A stretch of 62,000 nucleotides of DNA from Glandiceps talaboti (GCF_964340395.1 NC_135554.1:18820592-18882591); one strand, 5' to 3'; positions 24,695 to 60,397 are shown, numbered from the stretch's first letter. Numbers and translations are program-made. The notes: generated from the sequence alone by a model not told the origin.

Positions 24695-24724
24695 ATGCAA
24701 TTCGTCGCATGCGACGAATTGCAT
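24695..24724. repeat. Perfect 30-bp palindrome
   Basis: Centred on GCATGC at 24707-24712, arms ATGCAATTCGTC and complement. Confidence 0.97.
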
Positions 24725-25927
24725 GGTGCGTTGCTAGTCGAGTTGCATCGTGTAACCGGGCCTTTAGACTTGATAAGGCTGAATAGCGAAGATGGCGATG
24801 CGAATTCGCATCTACGGGGAGGTTTTCGAATTGAAAATGACACTAGTGTGTCGGCTGATAAAATTGTCGACACGACATCCACTGCTGGTTGAAGAATATA
24901 CATAACGGTTTAAATCAGACAGGTCGTGTGGCAGGGGGACGCTATTTCACAAGCATAGAACTTTTAAAACTTATGAAAAATATTATTAAACCACTATTCT
25001 GACATTATAGTTTATTATACCCTATGTGTGACTACCTCGTACTCAAAGTGGAGCTATCGATTTGCTGTGCCACGCCATGCCCGATGATCGACGGGATACC
25101 GGATAAAATTAACGAAGAAGTCCGGTTCGCTTCCCTGCAATGTCTCTTTGATTCGAGCCTAGTGACACAAATGTTGCATTAATGTAGCGATAAAAAGTGC
25201 CCCCTAAACAGCTGAAGAAAGTGAAACACGATTTTCGATGAGTCTCAAAAAACGAATGTTCAAAAATCGATATCAACATCCAAAAACCAACTTCGAAATT
25301 ACATGTATTTCTAAATGTCGATTGCTTAAAAACGTATTCATGGTTTGAAATTACGTCAAAAAACGAATCATGTCATCTCTGGATAGATTAGGATTTCACT
25401 TGGACGTCTTTAGTCACGCACCGGAACCCTGAAATCAAATGTGTAACTGTGAAATTGGGTTTAGAAGAATGAGTAGTCGAATGAAACAGGAAGAAGGGTA
25501 ATCGAATGTCGAACTGTACAATAGAATACAGAATTAAACATGGAAAATAGAATACAAAATTAAAAAATGGAAAGTTGAGTTGTAAAATTTCATTCAGAAA
25601 TGAAAGTTCAGTTGTTTAATTGCATTCAGTTTTGGAATGACGAATTGTAAAATGGAATGGAATATAGAACAGAAAAATAGATATTTGAGTTATAAAATTG
25701 AAATAAGAATAGCAAAATGAGGCGTTGTAATTTTGTCATGGATTGGACACCATAATCAAAGCGCGGTCACCACGGACTGACAGTTCGGGTAGTCTACACG
25801 ACGGGTGTTTTCGGTGACCAACACCCCATACAATTCTGACTCTCCGACGCCCCAGCGGTGGCAGTCGCTGGATCATGGATGAGTGGGTACCTACGCTTGT
25901 TAGCGAAATTTCATATGTACCCCTTTT

Positions 25928-26137
<210 letters not shown>

Positions 26138-26310
26138 AATTGGGCATCATACCCATATTCTCGAAGGGTGATCTGAAAAAAGTTCCCCCCTTTTTACGAT
26201 TCCACGGACCTAGATGGCCGACGAGATGCGAAACATTCAGTGGACCGCAACCAAGAAAACAGGTCGTAAATTGTGATATTGCGACTCTGAAGAGTCACTA
26301 TCACGGTGCG

Positions 26311-26386
26311 GTAGTCCTGCTCGCAGACGGTGTACGCGTTTCGCTAAAGGGACGAGACGACTTACTCCCTATGCAAGCAGGACTAC
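26311..26386. repeat. Hairpin-forming inverted repeat
   Basis: GTAGTCCTGCTCGCA at 26311-26325 pairs with TGCAAGCAGGACTAC at 26372-26386 with one mismatch. A small perfect hairpin GACTCTGAAGAGTC lies just left, at 26283-26296. Confidence 0.8.
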
Positions 26387-26727
26387 ACACCACTTTTTAA
26401 AATTTGATGTAGACACTGGACGTACGTACTCTACGTAAAGACACAGCGAGAGAGGGGTTAAAAAGGAAACACGAGAAATATCAGTGGAAAGCGGGATGGT
26501 CACCGAAAACGCTGGACATCGCGTAGACGTCTACTGACTGCTTGAGAGCTCTCTTCAACGTTCATATATGTTCATAAATGCTTAGAATTTGACAGTTAAC
26601 GTCAACAATATACTCTGTTTGACAGACCAAAAGTTAGTGTGTCTTAGACACCACACGAAATTGTAACAGTGTGTAAAGCAGGATGCTTTTAAGAAATCAC
26701 CTCCGACTAACGCAGCTTTTGATGTGT

Positions 26728-26867
26728 TCTGTTTCAGAGTAAATTGTAGCATAAAACGTCAAATGCTAAGCTCTTATGACTAGGATTCAGTGTGTGTCAA
26801 ACAGGGATTGTGTGTGTGTCTCAAACAAGAATTGTGTCTCGAACACCCAAATGCTAAGCTTTTATGA
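26728..26867 (-). repeat. Outer inverted-repeat arm, right
   Basis: Inverted match of 22478-22626, ending AACACCCAAATGCTAAGCTT. Together the arms bracket the whole 22.5-26.9 kb block. Confidence 0.8.
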
Positions 26868-29490
26868 AAAATAGTAAATTCAAAGAAGTACGGTGTCCAC
26901 AACATTACTTTTCAGGCTGTTGATCTTGAAAATTTAAAATAACTGAAGAAATGATTCTAAGACCAACAATGGTATTATATTTTAGAAGTTTTTTCCAATA
27001 GTAATCGGCAAACAACACGAATGTCAAAAAAACTGATACAACGAGTGAACTCGTGAGTATATCTATATATATATATCAACGTGTGTTACAATGTTACACT
27101 TCATGTCGCACAGTCCGTTTAACTCGTTCTGTGTGACACATACAGATTAAAAGGCAGGTTGCAGTTGTTACACATTCGTTAAGAATCATTTACATACAAT
27201 CGGCGATGTCATCATCGTACGCTTTCACTCGACTGGGCTACGTCGTGTTGTACTGCCCTCATCGGTATTCTTTTACGATACAGGCATGCGATGAGAACAC
27301 AGGCGTATGAGGGCGCCCCGACATGGCGCATCTTGCAAACAAGGTTTTCGCAGCTTGGTTTGTCATATGCAATATGAGCATCTGTACAACCTGTCAATGA
27401 TTGGACTTTTGACTTCAATAACAAAAAAAGACTACTTAATACTGTATCTAGACTAGTAAATTTACAAGGTGATAGTTTGTTAGGCCTATGGAAATCAATA
27501 GAAAATTGTATCTTAAATAGTTCACTTTGCTAAATCTGACAACCAAGGACAGTAGTTGAATTCAAGCTCTGCTCAAGGTGAGTTGACTGGTACCAATCAT
27601 TATTTTTAAAATCAACAAACTTTGTTTAAAATGTTGCCCCTAGATCACTAGTGTAAATAGCTTTTAGTTGGTACCGATAGCTTGTCACACTTCCATCGAT
27701 GATACATGTAAATACATAATAGGTAGGGTGGGGATGGGTGTTTAACAATCTTTGCCAAAACAAAAAAACAAAAGCATTTGGTAATTGTCTGTGAGGGCGC
27801 TAACACACCAACAATAATTCTCGCAGGAAAGTGGTCGACTGTCAAAGTGTTCACGATTAGGAAATCGACCACCATAACAAAGAAAGAGACAGATCACTGT
27901 AGATACATGATTTTTATTTAACTATTACTAAACTGCAGTGTCTCAGTTTTACAACTGAAGACAACTTATAAATACACAAAAAATGAGATAGAAATGTATA
28001 AAACAAGAAAAGGCGAATTCATACAACAACAGTAAACTAATCTAATAAATAGCCTCATAAATGAATGGAACTTTTTTGACATTACAAAATTTTTTTTTTT
28101 TCAAAAATACAAGAATACGTAACTAGCCCATATTGTCTACACTGAAAGATGTCAAAGATAAACTTAGATCTAATGAAATGCACACAATACATATTTGGGT
28201 TCTTAAAGAGATTGATGTACAACTGCTGGTGATTAACCCTCTTTCTACCGCGTGGGGGGGGGGGTATTTTATTTGTACACAAAAGCTACAATGAGGGGAA
28301 AACACGATTAAAATCTGACACAAAGATTGACACAACAACAACAACTGATACATATTAAACAGTCCATTCTGATTACTCACAAGCACTAGTTGAGTTTATA
28401 TGGCTTTGGGATTTGTTTTGCTGTATATTCAAAGGTACTAGTAGTATTCCACTTACTGAGGTTTACTTAGCCATCATTTGCTATTGTTGGCGGTTTTAAA
28501 TGGATGCCGTCTGGAACTTGTACAAATGTCTTGTCATTTTTGTCGTAAGATAAAAAGTCGCTCATGTTTTAAAAATTGAGTGAATCATGCCTAAGTATGA
28601 GTAGTCACTGAAAGAACTCTTACATTATATAGGATAGTATACTAATATGAAATCTTTACTTATAAATCTGTTGTGCTTGACCCCCCCAATAAGTAAGAAG
28701 AGTGTTGTTCAGCTTGACTCTCTCAAACAATGTAGGTTTTCCTCGGGTTCTCTGGTTTCCTCCTGCATTAACACTGAACCCATGAGGGATGGCACTAACT
28801 GGACTTTTTGGGAGACAAGTGTTTATATACAACCTTAAAAGAATATCTAGTATAAATGAAGATTAATATTATTATAATTATTGTTATTTAAACAATACAA
28901 GGAACTGTGCAATATTAATTTGAATTATACTATAATCTCACTTCTCTACCAAGAAAAGTTCCAAGTGTTCATTTCCTTTGCACGTCTTTGCATAAATCTG
29001 CTTTGTTTTAAAACATGGTGAGAATCAGTTTTTGAAATACATGTTTGATATCATGGAGGATCATTCCTGTAGCCCCCAGAAAGTCAGACCAATAGGGAAC
29101 TTGCAAACCCGCCATGTTGAATGTTGCATCACAGGAAATGTGATAATAAATACTAATCAATTAGTATTGTAAAAAATAATGTTACATTGTTTGTAACCAC
29201 AAATAATCAATTCATGGTTACCCTGACCACTGTAGGAGGTTAATTTTATCGGTAGCTCCAGATTACGAATTACGATAACCACAGATAATCCCATAGTCCT
29301 TTGCGTCTGAGCATGCTCAGTCTGGATTGCAAGTTCCCTTTTTGCAACATTATACTAGAATAATTTCATCGAAATCTATGTAAGTATTTTCATCGGAGTA
29401 AAAACATTAAAAACTCTACTGTGGTGCATATATTAGCTCTTACAGGGTAAACAGGAATTATAGGTGATAATTCCACAATACATCTACATG
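26868..29490. other. AT-rich stretch, nothing coding recognised
   Basis: No supported exon on either strand. Contents noted: a short poly-G at 28254-28263 and a pair of inverted GGGAACTTGCAA/TTGCAAGTTCCC motifs at about 29095 and 29325 that may bound a 250-bp MITE. Confidence 0.4.
29094..29338. mobile_element. Possible small MITE
   Basis: AGGGAACTTGCAA near 29094 and TTGCAAGTTCCCT near 29325 are perfect inverted ends of 13 bp about 245 bp apart. No target duplication could be assigned. Confidence 0.4.
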
Positions 29491-29499
29491 ACTACTCCA

Positions 29500-29515
29500 C
29501 CACTAGGTGGCGCTA
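29500..29515 (+). promoter_or_regulatory. CTCF-like binding site
   Basis: CCACTAGGTGGCGCTA fits the CTCF core (CCASYAGRKGGCGCY) at every informative position. A degenerate second copy (CCACTATGTGGTGCTG) lies about 40 bp to the right. It sits between the lectin gene and Wntless. Confidence 0.45.
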
Positions 29516-30089
29516 TAACAATCGATATACAAAGTCTGCCACTATGTGGTGCTGTTACAGGAAATGTTGTTAAAAATGACTTTCTAAATACTAGTATTAG
29601 ATACACACAGTATTGACAGTGATCATATATTCTAAAGATTTTCTGACTGGAACATTTTCATCTCTATTTTGGCAGTAAATTTCATTTTTTAGGTACAAGT
29701 ATATAAAAATGTTCATCAACAAGACAGCAAAAATTTGCAAAGTTTTCAATGTTTTAAAATTGTTAATCTTTCATCAAAGATACACTTGAAATTAGACACA
29801 GAAATAGTGGCAAAATGCACGACAACTATACATATAGCCGATATATCAGACTACTTCATACTTCAAGAAATAGGAAACCTTCATGTAGTTTCCTGTAAAA
29901 ATGTGACCCTTCACCTTTCACCTTTGATCTTTCAACTTTTTACCATTTAAGTTTTCTAGAAAATTGGACAATTCTTTCTGAGTTTTATTTTCTGAAAACA
30001 GGAACCATGAAGGCATCAAATGTGGAAATTTTCAAAACATATATACGGGAAAAAAGTGGGAATACTTATAGAAATTTTTTAGGATGTAA
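29516..30089. other. AT-rich stretch, nothing recognised
   Basis: No exon, RNA gene or clear repeat apart from the degenerate CTCF-like second copy near 29541. Confidence 0.35.
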
Positions 30090-30800
30090 AATTCTTTGTG
30101 TTTCTATTAAAGCTGCACTAACTGTAACTAGAGTATTATTTTTTTTTATCAGACAACCAACAATATATTCACTGAAAATTGTGAAAATACTAATAATGGG
30201 ACATTGTACATGTCAATTTAGAGGTCCATTTTACCTATAAGTACAGTAACAGGTTAAAATCGTGACTGGGTTGGGTTCTGATTTTAAAGTGGCCATATGG
30301 ATGAGAATTTGGTATTTATTTTGGATATTTATTTGATAAAACAGCTTCACTACGTTTTTCTCCTTGAAAAAATAACTCAATGCATTGCAAAATGATGCAA
30401 AAGTGTAAAAAGTTTGTTATTGTACATATAATAACAAACATTTTACACATTGTTTAATGTTTTGCCGTTTATTGAGATGTGAACATGGACTTGGTATATG
30501 TTATTTCACATTATTTTTTTCAAGTAGAAAAACATAGTAAAGCTGTTTTATCAAACAAAAATCCAAAATAAATACCAAATTCTCATCCATATGGCCACTT
30601 AAGGGGCAGACTCAAAAATCAATTTGAATGGATACCAGATTATATGTACAGCTACACAAATATGTTTACCTATAGGTGATTCAATACTGTTCAGGGTGTA
30701 CGATACTATGAGTAAGTCAGTATATCTAACAAATACTTTTTAAAAAAAAACATTCCAGTTGCAGCTAGTGCAGGTTTAAATCTCTATTTCACAATGAGTT
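30090..30800. repeat. Dispersed repeat copy with nested hairpin element
   Basis: Same family as 6420-6860. The alignment breaks at about 30285 and resumes at about 30603, exactly around the hairpin element, so that element inserted into this copy. Confidence 0.7.
30285..30602. mobile_element. Hairpin MITE with arms of about 90 bp
   Basis: TAAAGTGGCCATATGGATGA near 30285 is mirrored by TCATCCATATGGCCACTTAA ending at 30602. The arms stay nearly complementary through CAAATTCTCATCC, ATAAATACCAAA and AAAGCTGTTTTATC. No coding capacity. Confidence 0.85.
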
Positions 30801-31067
30801 GTGCAGGCAAACAACTGATTTTACTACAAATGCCAAGACTGGCAGAATATTTCTATATTTCTCTATATATATATAATTATATATAATATACTATAATAGG
30901 AATCTGTAAAGGAGGTGGGTGGAATTAATTGGACAACTTTACCCATCTCTTTCTCACAATCTCATCCGATAAAGACAACAAATACATCCACACTATCTCC
31001 AAATATCTAAATAATCTCTACTACATGACAAATATAGAAACAAACAAACAAACAAACAAACAAAAAA

Positions 31068-31770
31068 TGACAGTGTCAGTGGGAGTGTCACTTTAACCTT
31101 TGACCAAATTGTATCCACGTCAGAGGAATTGTCAGTTTAACCTTTGACCCGATTTGTACTTATGTCAATGGGAGTGTCACTTTAACCTTTGACCCAAAAC
31201 TATACTCATGTCAGTGAAAGCGCATGTCACATTAACCTTTGACCCAAATTGTACTCATGTTAGTTGAAGTGTCACTAACCTTTGACCCAAATTGTACTCA
31301 CGTCAGTGGAAGTGTCACTTTAATCTTTGACCAAAATTGTATGTATCAGTGGAAGTGAATGTCACTTTAACCTTTGACCCAAATTGTACTCATGTCAGCA
31401 GAAGCATCACTTTAACCTTTGACCTAAATTGTACCCATGTCAGTGGAAGTGAGCATCACTTTAATCTTTGACCCAAATTGTACCCATGTCAGTGGAAGTG
31501 AGTGTCACTTTAAACTTTGGCCCAAATTGTACGTGTCAGTGGAAGTGAGTGTCACTTTAACCTTCAACCCAAATTGTACTCATGTCAGTAGAAGTGTCAC
31601 TTTAACCTTTGACCCAATTTGTAATTATGCCAGTGGAAGAGAGTGTCACTTTAACCTTTGACCAAAAATTGTACCTACGTCAGTGGAACTATCACTTTAA
31701 CCTTTGACTCAAGATATGCTCATGCTCAATGGAAGTGTGTGTCACTTTAACCTTTGACCCAAACTGTAAT
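31068..31770. repeat. 45-50 bp minisatellite, 15 units, each with a DR1-like motif
   Basis: Units run GTCAGTGGAAGTGTCACTTT, then AACCTTTGACCCAAATTGTA. The phrase TTAACCTTTGACCC is the complement of GGGTCAAAGGTTAA, close to the DR1 nuclear receptor element (AGGTCAAAGGTCA). Most units keep it; a few carry single changes. Confidence 0.9.
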
Positions 31771-32029
31771 CAAAATCACTGACCCAGTCAGATTGCATTG
31801 TCTTTAACACACAAGAAAGTTTATCATCTGAGAATATAGGAGTTGTTCTACCAAGTTTCATGCTACATTTATAAACATATTCAAGCAACATGTCAAGATA
31901 TCTGGAAAATATGTCCAGTACTTTACATTCTGAAATCTTAATTACATCAAATTACCAAGAGACACTTTGACACACTCACAGCTCTCAATCTGAGTAAAAC
32001 AAGCAATGTGCATATGTTAACACAGTCAC

Positions 32030-32455
32030 TGAACATCCAAGTCACTCCCCAGTAATTGAGTACCCAAGTCAATAGTCACTGAACACTCCAGTCACTAAAC
32101 GGCCAAGTAACTGAGCACCTTAGTTTACTTCCAAGTCACTGAACACCCCAGTCACTAAAGATCCAAGAACTGAGCACCTAAGTCACTCCCCAGTCAATGA
32201 ACACCTAAGTCACTCCCCAGTCACTGAGCAACTTAGTCACTCCCCCAGTCACTGAACACCCCAGTCACTGAACACCCCACTCACTAAACACCCAAGTAAC
32301 TGAGCACTTAAATCACTCCCCAGTTACTGTGCATCCAAGTCACTGAGTACCCGTCACTTAGCAACCCCATCACTTAACACCCCAGTCATTAAACACCCAA
32401 GTAACTGAGCACCTTAGTCACTCCCCAGTCACTGAACACCCCAGTCACATAGTTC
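32030..32455. repeat. Short minisatellite of CACTGAACACCCCAGT phrases
   Basis: Roughly 14-16 bp units (CCCAGTCACTGAACAC, CCAAGTAACTGAGCAC and variants) in irregular order over about 420 bp, downstream of Wntless. Confidence 0.85.
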
Positions 32456-33121
32456 AGGTTAAAGGGACATGGACCAGATCTGAACCTTTTTCTGAGTTAT
32501 TTTTCTTTCATTTGAGGTATTTCATAACGTGATTCTATTTACTGAAACATTACATATAAGTTTATAACATCATATATAACACTGTGAGATAATATAGCAT
32601 CACTGTTTGTAAATGACAAGTATGTGAACAAGTTTATGAAATATTTCTAGGGTACACCCAAAAAATTGAAGTTCAAATCGGAATAGTAAAGAAAAACTTC
32701 TCAAGGATAAATCATTTAATGCTATGCAGAAATTTCATACTCATTTTACGGCAGAACTTGACATAAATTCAAGACTAGATTTATGAGATAGATAGATAGA
32801 TAGATAAAAGTTCTTGATAAAATCTGTGTCCTATGTTGGCGCATGCCCCTTTAAATAACCTTGATGGCCACTTTTAACATTCAACTTTGGGTGAAATGGT
32901 CTGTTCTGCATGCCCCTCCCCAGCAGACTTCCCATCCCCCAATAATCCCTCCTGGTGAAATGGTCTGTTCTGCCATCTCCCTGTCAGACTTCCCATCCCC
33001 AATATTCGCTTCAGGTAAAATGGTCTGTTCTGCCCCTCCCCACCAACTTTCATCCCTCGATACCCCAACCAAAGCAACCCATCAAAAAATGGTTTTGTCC
33101 TGTCAAAAAAATCTTGTACTG
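32456..33121. other. Region downstream of the Wntless polyadenylation signals
   Basis: Contains a GATA microsatellite (about 32788-32806) and a threefold repeat of about 60 bp at 32889-33045 around GAAATGGTCTGTTCTGC. It could be an extended 3' UTR if the signals at 33122-33142 are skipped. Confidence 0.45.
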
Positions 33122-33142
33122 TTTATTGACGGTGGGTTTATT
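33122..33142 (-). terminator. WLS: Candidate Wntless polyadenylation signals
   Basis: Two AATAAA hexamers on the minus strand, at 33137-33142 and 33122-33127, about 140-160 nt past the stop codon. Confidence 0.45.
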
Positions 33143-33282
33143 TGGAATAGGCAATCTGGACATTAAAAGTTTTTGAAATCTTTGAAATCGTTTTCTTTTG
33201 AAACACTTACAGGAACTGACAATTTGTCGTTTCTAGTGTAGTATCAACATGAGAGTGTGCATGGTCAGTACTCAAAGTGTGG

Positions 33283-56417
<23,135 letters not shown>

Positions 56418-57239
56418 ATCGATGATCGTTCTATGTTATCTCCTTCTTTCACGCTGTTGTAAAAGATACGACCCCAACTCCAAAGTTCACCTTCTTATAG
56501 TCTGCGATCGCGAATGCAATGAGCATGCGTCTTCGGGAGCTGGTATAATCTTTGCATACATAATTAATTTTCTTGGCATCGCCTCCGATCCGCGTTTGCC
56601 CTGTGAGAGCTCGTCAGACTCAGACTAGACGCAAGTCGTATATATTGTACTAGTAAAACCAGTAACTATATCAAGCTTTTATTGCCTATGAATCAACATA
56701 AAGCGATCTTGAACTACTGTAGGAAGGAGCAGTTCGCTGGGGTCAAGGCACATCCGATCCGCTAGCTATATACAGCAAAAATTCAACTATTGAAGAATTT
56801 ACTTCTAAATTCAAGCTTTAATATAGTATTTTAATAATTTGTGTATTTATTTTTTTGGGGCGTGGGGGTGTACGGGGTGTACGATATCTACTCTTAGACA
56901 TTTCCCTCGCGATAGTACACTTTCCAATACAACAAGCTATATCATCCCGGCTTAAATTATTCCTAAAAGCATAATTGATATACTTTATATGAAATGTAAT
57001 CATTCGTGTTGTGTATTGCTAGTTGTGCTCTCGGCTCGCTCGGCTTAATGTCTTTGAATTATACTTTACACACTTATAGCATATCATATCATAGGCATAG
57101 CATATCATATCTATCATATCATATTATATATCACATATTTCAGAGAGCTTTTTCATCTCCTTTCTAACTCTAAGCGCCACTGAACATTGTTTTCTTGGAT
57201 ATTTGGCGCTATATAAATTTATTAGATAGATAGATAGAG

Positions 57240-57280
<41 letters not shown>

Positions 57281-58135
57281 TCATATCACATCACATCACA
57301 TCATATCATCTATCTACATTCAGCGGCGAGTAATCAGGGTTTTTTCATGTTATTGAAATCTTGCCTTCGGAAAGACTTTTGATCTAATACATTTGCCATA
57401 CATCCTTGCAATTTGTGACAATTATCCACATGCCTCTATAAAGTTGCCAATGTATACTTGTCGGTGGATCCGGAACGCACGCTTATCATGCATAGCATTG
57501 TGAAAATACGGACATGTAACATGCATGGCGTAAATATAATAAGATTATTATTCTTTGAAATGGGGTGACATATTTTGGTTAGAATGTAGTAATGTCAAAT
57601 TGCGGAAAACGCAGCTGGTCAAATGAAATTTGTGACTCGTACCACAGGGACACGTTAAGTTTGTATTAGAGGATATATATATATGTAGTATTACATTACT
57701 AATTCAAACAATATTACACATGTACCATGACGTGTCCCTGTGACTCGTACATTGTACTCCTGATAACGATTGTTGTCTAGTATATCTTGTTTATACACGT
57801 ACGTAACAATCATCATGCTTTAAGTATATTTTCAGGAATATAATTATGGTTTATCTTGATGACGTCGTTTCCATTGCTACATTAATTTTTAGGATAACAG
57901 AACATAAAACAATCACTACAAACCATAAAAATCATATAAACACAATTAATATAACGTTTTCTTTTGTTTTCGGTTATGATTTTTATTAATTTGTTTGTTT
58001 CCGTTGATTTTATTTTGTTTTTGTTGTTGTTGTTGTTGTTGTTTAGGGGTAGCCTGTTTACGACGGTGATCTGTGTGTTCCGATAGCTCTTATCGGAGTT
58101 ACTGATCAGCGACGTCAACATGCGCGTGTCTGTCT
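56418..58135. other. Region upstream of WLS
   Basis: Presumed WLS 5' UTR and promoter, with GC-richer sequence up to about 56630 containing GCGATCGCGA and GAGCATGCGTC (NRF1-like half site). Beyond lie TATCATA repeats (57080-57140), a GGCGCTATATAAAT retroposon tail and GATA repeats. No exon was seen. Confidence 0.4.
57170..57285 (+). mobile_element. Retroposon 3' tail with (GATA)n
   Basis: CTCTAAGCGCCACTGAACATTG...TTTGGCGCTATATAAATTTATTA, then GATA repeat 57225-57280. GGCGCTATATAAAT plus a microsatellite is a common 3' end of invertebrate SINEs and LINEs. Confidence 0.5.
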
Positions 58136-58152
58136 GTCCGCCTGTCTGTCTA

Positions 58153-58191
<39 letters not shown>

Positions 58192-58374
58192 GCATGCATG
58201 CATGCATGCATGTATTTATGCATGTATGCATGCATGCATGCATGCATGCATGCATGCATGTATGTATGTATGTATGTATGTATGTATGTATGTATGTATG
58301 TATGTATGTATGTATGTATGTATGTATGTATGTATGTATGTATGTATGTATGTATGTACATGTATGTGTGTATG

Positions 58375-58415
<41 letters not shown>
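58136..58415. repeat. Compound microsatellite (CTGT)n(GCAT)n(TATG)n(TG)n
   Basis: CTGT 58136-58190, GCAT 58191-58257, TATG 58258-58357, TG 58380-58412. Each block blends into the next by one-base changes. Confidence 0.97.
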
Positions 58416-58416
<1 letters not shown>

Positions 58417-58686
58417 TCAGCCTGTACATCATGGAGTTTATTAACTCATTTACATGACTAAACTAGACAGTACACCAACACAGAATCACCAACTCAGTAT
58501 AATTCAGTAAACTTATTAAAGGTATATGCCTGATTTTCAATTACACAGTTTGATGTTTTTCTTTCCAATTGTCTTGCCTATTCCAATATCTTACAACAAT
58601 ATATTAGTATAATTTATAATCATGTTCATATATACATCATGCACATACCTACAGTAATTTCAATGTACAAGAGGTTTCATATGATC

Positions 58687-58820
58687 GTGGTGGTGGTGGT
58701 GGTGGTGGTGGTGGTGGTGGTGGTGGTGGTGGTGGTGGTGGTGGTGGTGGTGGTGGTGGTGGTGGTGGTGGTGGTGGTGGTGGTGGTGGTGGTGGTGGTG
58801 GTGGTGGTGGTGGTGGTGGT
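58687..58820. repeat. (GGT)n microsatellite
   Basis: About 45 perfect copies. Confidence 0.98.
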
Positions 58821-60170
58821 GAGGGAAAGAAAAGAGATGCCTTTAAAATTATGATGTGATATGGCAGCGGTAGTATAAAGTGATTACCATAGATTCTAAT
58901 ACTCGCCCCTTTTTGTATTTGGCAACATTTTAACATGTATGAAATGGTTGAAAGTCGGAGGATCATGCTGCAGAGAAAGGAAATTGAGAGATGGACACTT
59001 TTAATGGAAAACGAAATCTGGAAGGGTCACATTTATAAAGCGACAGACTCCAGGTCTCTGGCCTTGTAATTACTGAAGACCCCCTTATTGCCTCGAATGA
59101 TCGAGTCACTAACCTAAGTGACATCGTACCTGCTGTAAGCGCCACGCAAGTTGGGCTATATTAATTTCATAAAAAGTAATGACAAAAGATCAATAGAGAA
59201 TATCTCGCCAATGCTTACACTGAAAAGAATCACGGTACATACATGAATAAAATAAATAAATACATTGTACATAAACATTGCTACTGTCTGCCACTATAAA
59301 TAAATTCAAAGTTGTAGACACTTTTACAAAACAAGTATCGTACGCAACTCGAAATTTGTTGTATGTTTTCAACTTAAAATAAGACCACAATGACAATAAT
59401 GCAAATTAAAACAACAATACTTTAAAATAAACTAATCTTAATTTGACTAGAGTAAAAGGCAAAATTCCTGCACAGAAAGTTACCACGTATGTAAAGTAAT
59501 CACATTTGTCTAGTACAGTAGTAATATTATTATCATCCATGAAGCTACTAAATACACCCAGATATTTGAATAAGTCGACAAACGAAAGTTTAAAATAATT
59601 AATATCCAAAAGCAATAGCAGGTGTGTTCAAAAGCCTAATATGTTTGGGCATGACAACCATACAAACTCCTTTTTGCTAATTATAGATAATATCGTGTTC
59701 GATACCATATAAATCTCACAAACATGAATAAACTTACATTTGTAAACACTTACTAAAAGGGCTAAAATTTATATATATTATAATACAGAGGCCGGTGACG
59801 GTGCTTTCTGAATCTTAATAAATAACTGACAACGTAAATGTTTTTGTGTACTCTGACCATCCTTAAATCGAGTTTTCCTGGTCTAGCCTATGCAAGCGAC
59901 TTTGACTTGGCCTGGAAAGTTTCATGTTATTCAAGTTAGTTTTCAAATTGCATTCTAACAATCGACCAATTTCACATATTTTTTATGCAGATTTTTTTTT
60001 TTTTTTTTTTTTTAAGTATGATTTATCCAGATGGTCAGACAGCGATAAGTCTTTCAATTTCAATTTGGAAGAAGAGAAATTCCAAAGGGCGCCACCATCG
60101 CCAGTGTTATTAATATTTTGTGATGTCGACTGACCCTATTTGACCTCTCTCTAGTCCTGCATGTTCACGG
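58821..60170. other. Region upstream of the SLC38 gene, nothing recognised
   Basis: AT-rich intergenic sequence with a poly-T at 59991-60013. No exon supported on either strand. Confidence 0.4.
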
Positions 60171-60173
60171 AAG

Positions 60174-60208
60174 TCATGTGAGAAATGTGTCATACAAGTT
60201 ACGTGATG
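60174..60208 (+). promoter_or_regulatory. M-box/E-box-like sites upstream of SLC38
   Basis: TCATGTGA (60174-60181) is an M-box, a MITF/TFEB-type site, about 220 bp before the start codon. TTACGTGATG follows about 20 bp on. Motif match only. Confidence 0.3.
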
Positions 60209-60397
60209 CGATATTTTCCACCGTAGTTTCCGTTTATTCTAAAGTTCATTAAGCAGTATGTGATCGTTATACTGGGTTGAATCAAGAGGAAATTCAGTAA
60301 AAACAGCGCGATCGTCAACGCCAATCAACGTGAAAGTTTGTTTGTATACTAATTTGTTACAACGCGTGTGTGTACTTTCAAGTTCACCAAGGTCAGC

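Larger units (their letters stand above)
24040..24764. mobile_element. TA-flanked MITE with TIR AAGGCCCRGTTACACGATGC
   Basis: Terminal inverted repeats of about 26 bp begin AAGGCCC at both ends, with TA on each side (24038-24039 and 24765-24766) as a candidate target duplication. The interior is rich in TTGCGACG/CGTCGCAA motifs and contains two perfect palindromes. It sits inside the 22756-25422 element, so it inserted later. Superfamily uncertain (Tc1/mariner or Harbinger-like). Confidence 0.75.
22756..25422. mobile_element. Non-autonomous DNA transposon with TIRs of about 240 bp
   Basis: Left terminal repeat 22756-23006 starts GGTGCGTGACTAACGACGTC. Right terminal repeat 25191-25422 ends in its complement (GACGTCTTTAGTCACGCACC). 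The arms stay alignable for about 240 bp with some divergence and both finish at a GGGGGCAC motif. The 2.2-kb interior has no long open frame and holds a second element at 24040-24764. A clear target-site duplication was not found. Confidence 0.78.

Noticed and set aside
24517-24903. Overlapping open frames on both strands
   Set aside because: They lie in a MITE of CGTCGCA motifs and palindromes, so both strands are open by composition; no domain seen.
26140-26400. 86-codon plus-strand frame
   Set aside because: It starts inside GA-repeat flank and runs through two hairpins of a probable mobile element.
31068-31770. CRISPR-like array
   Set aside because: Units are contiguous, diverged along their whole length and lack unique spacers. 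This is a minisatellite in animal DNA. The same reasoning applies to 41810-42250 and 45622-46440.
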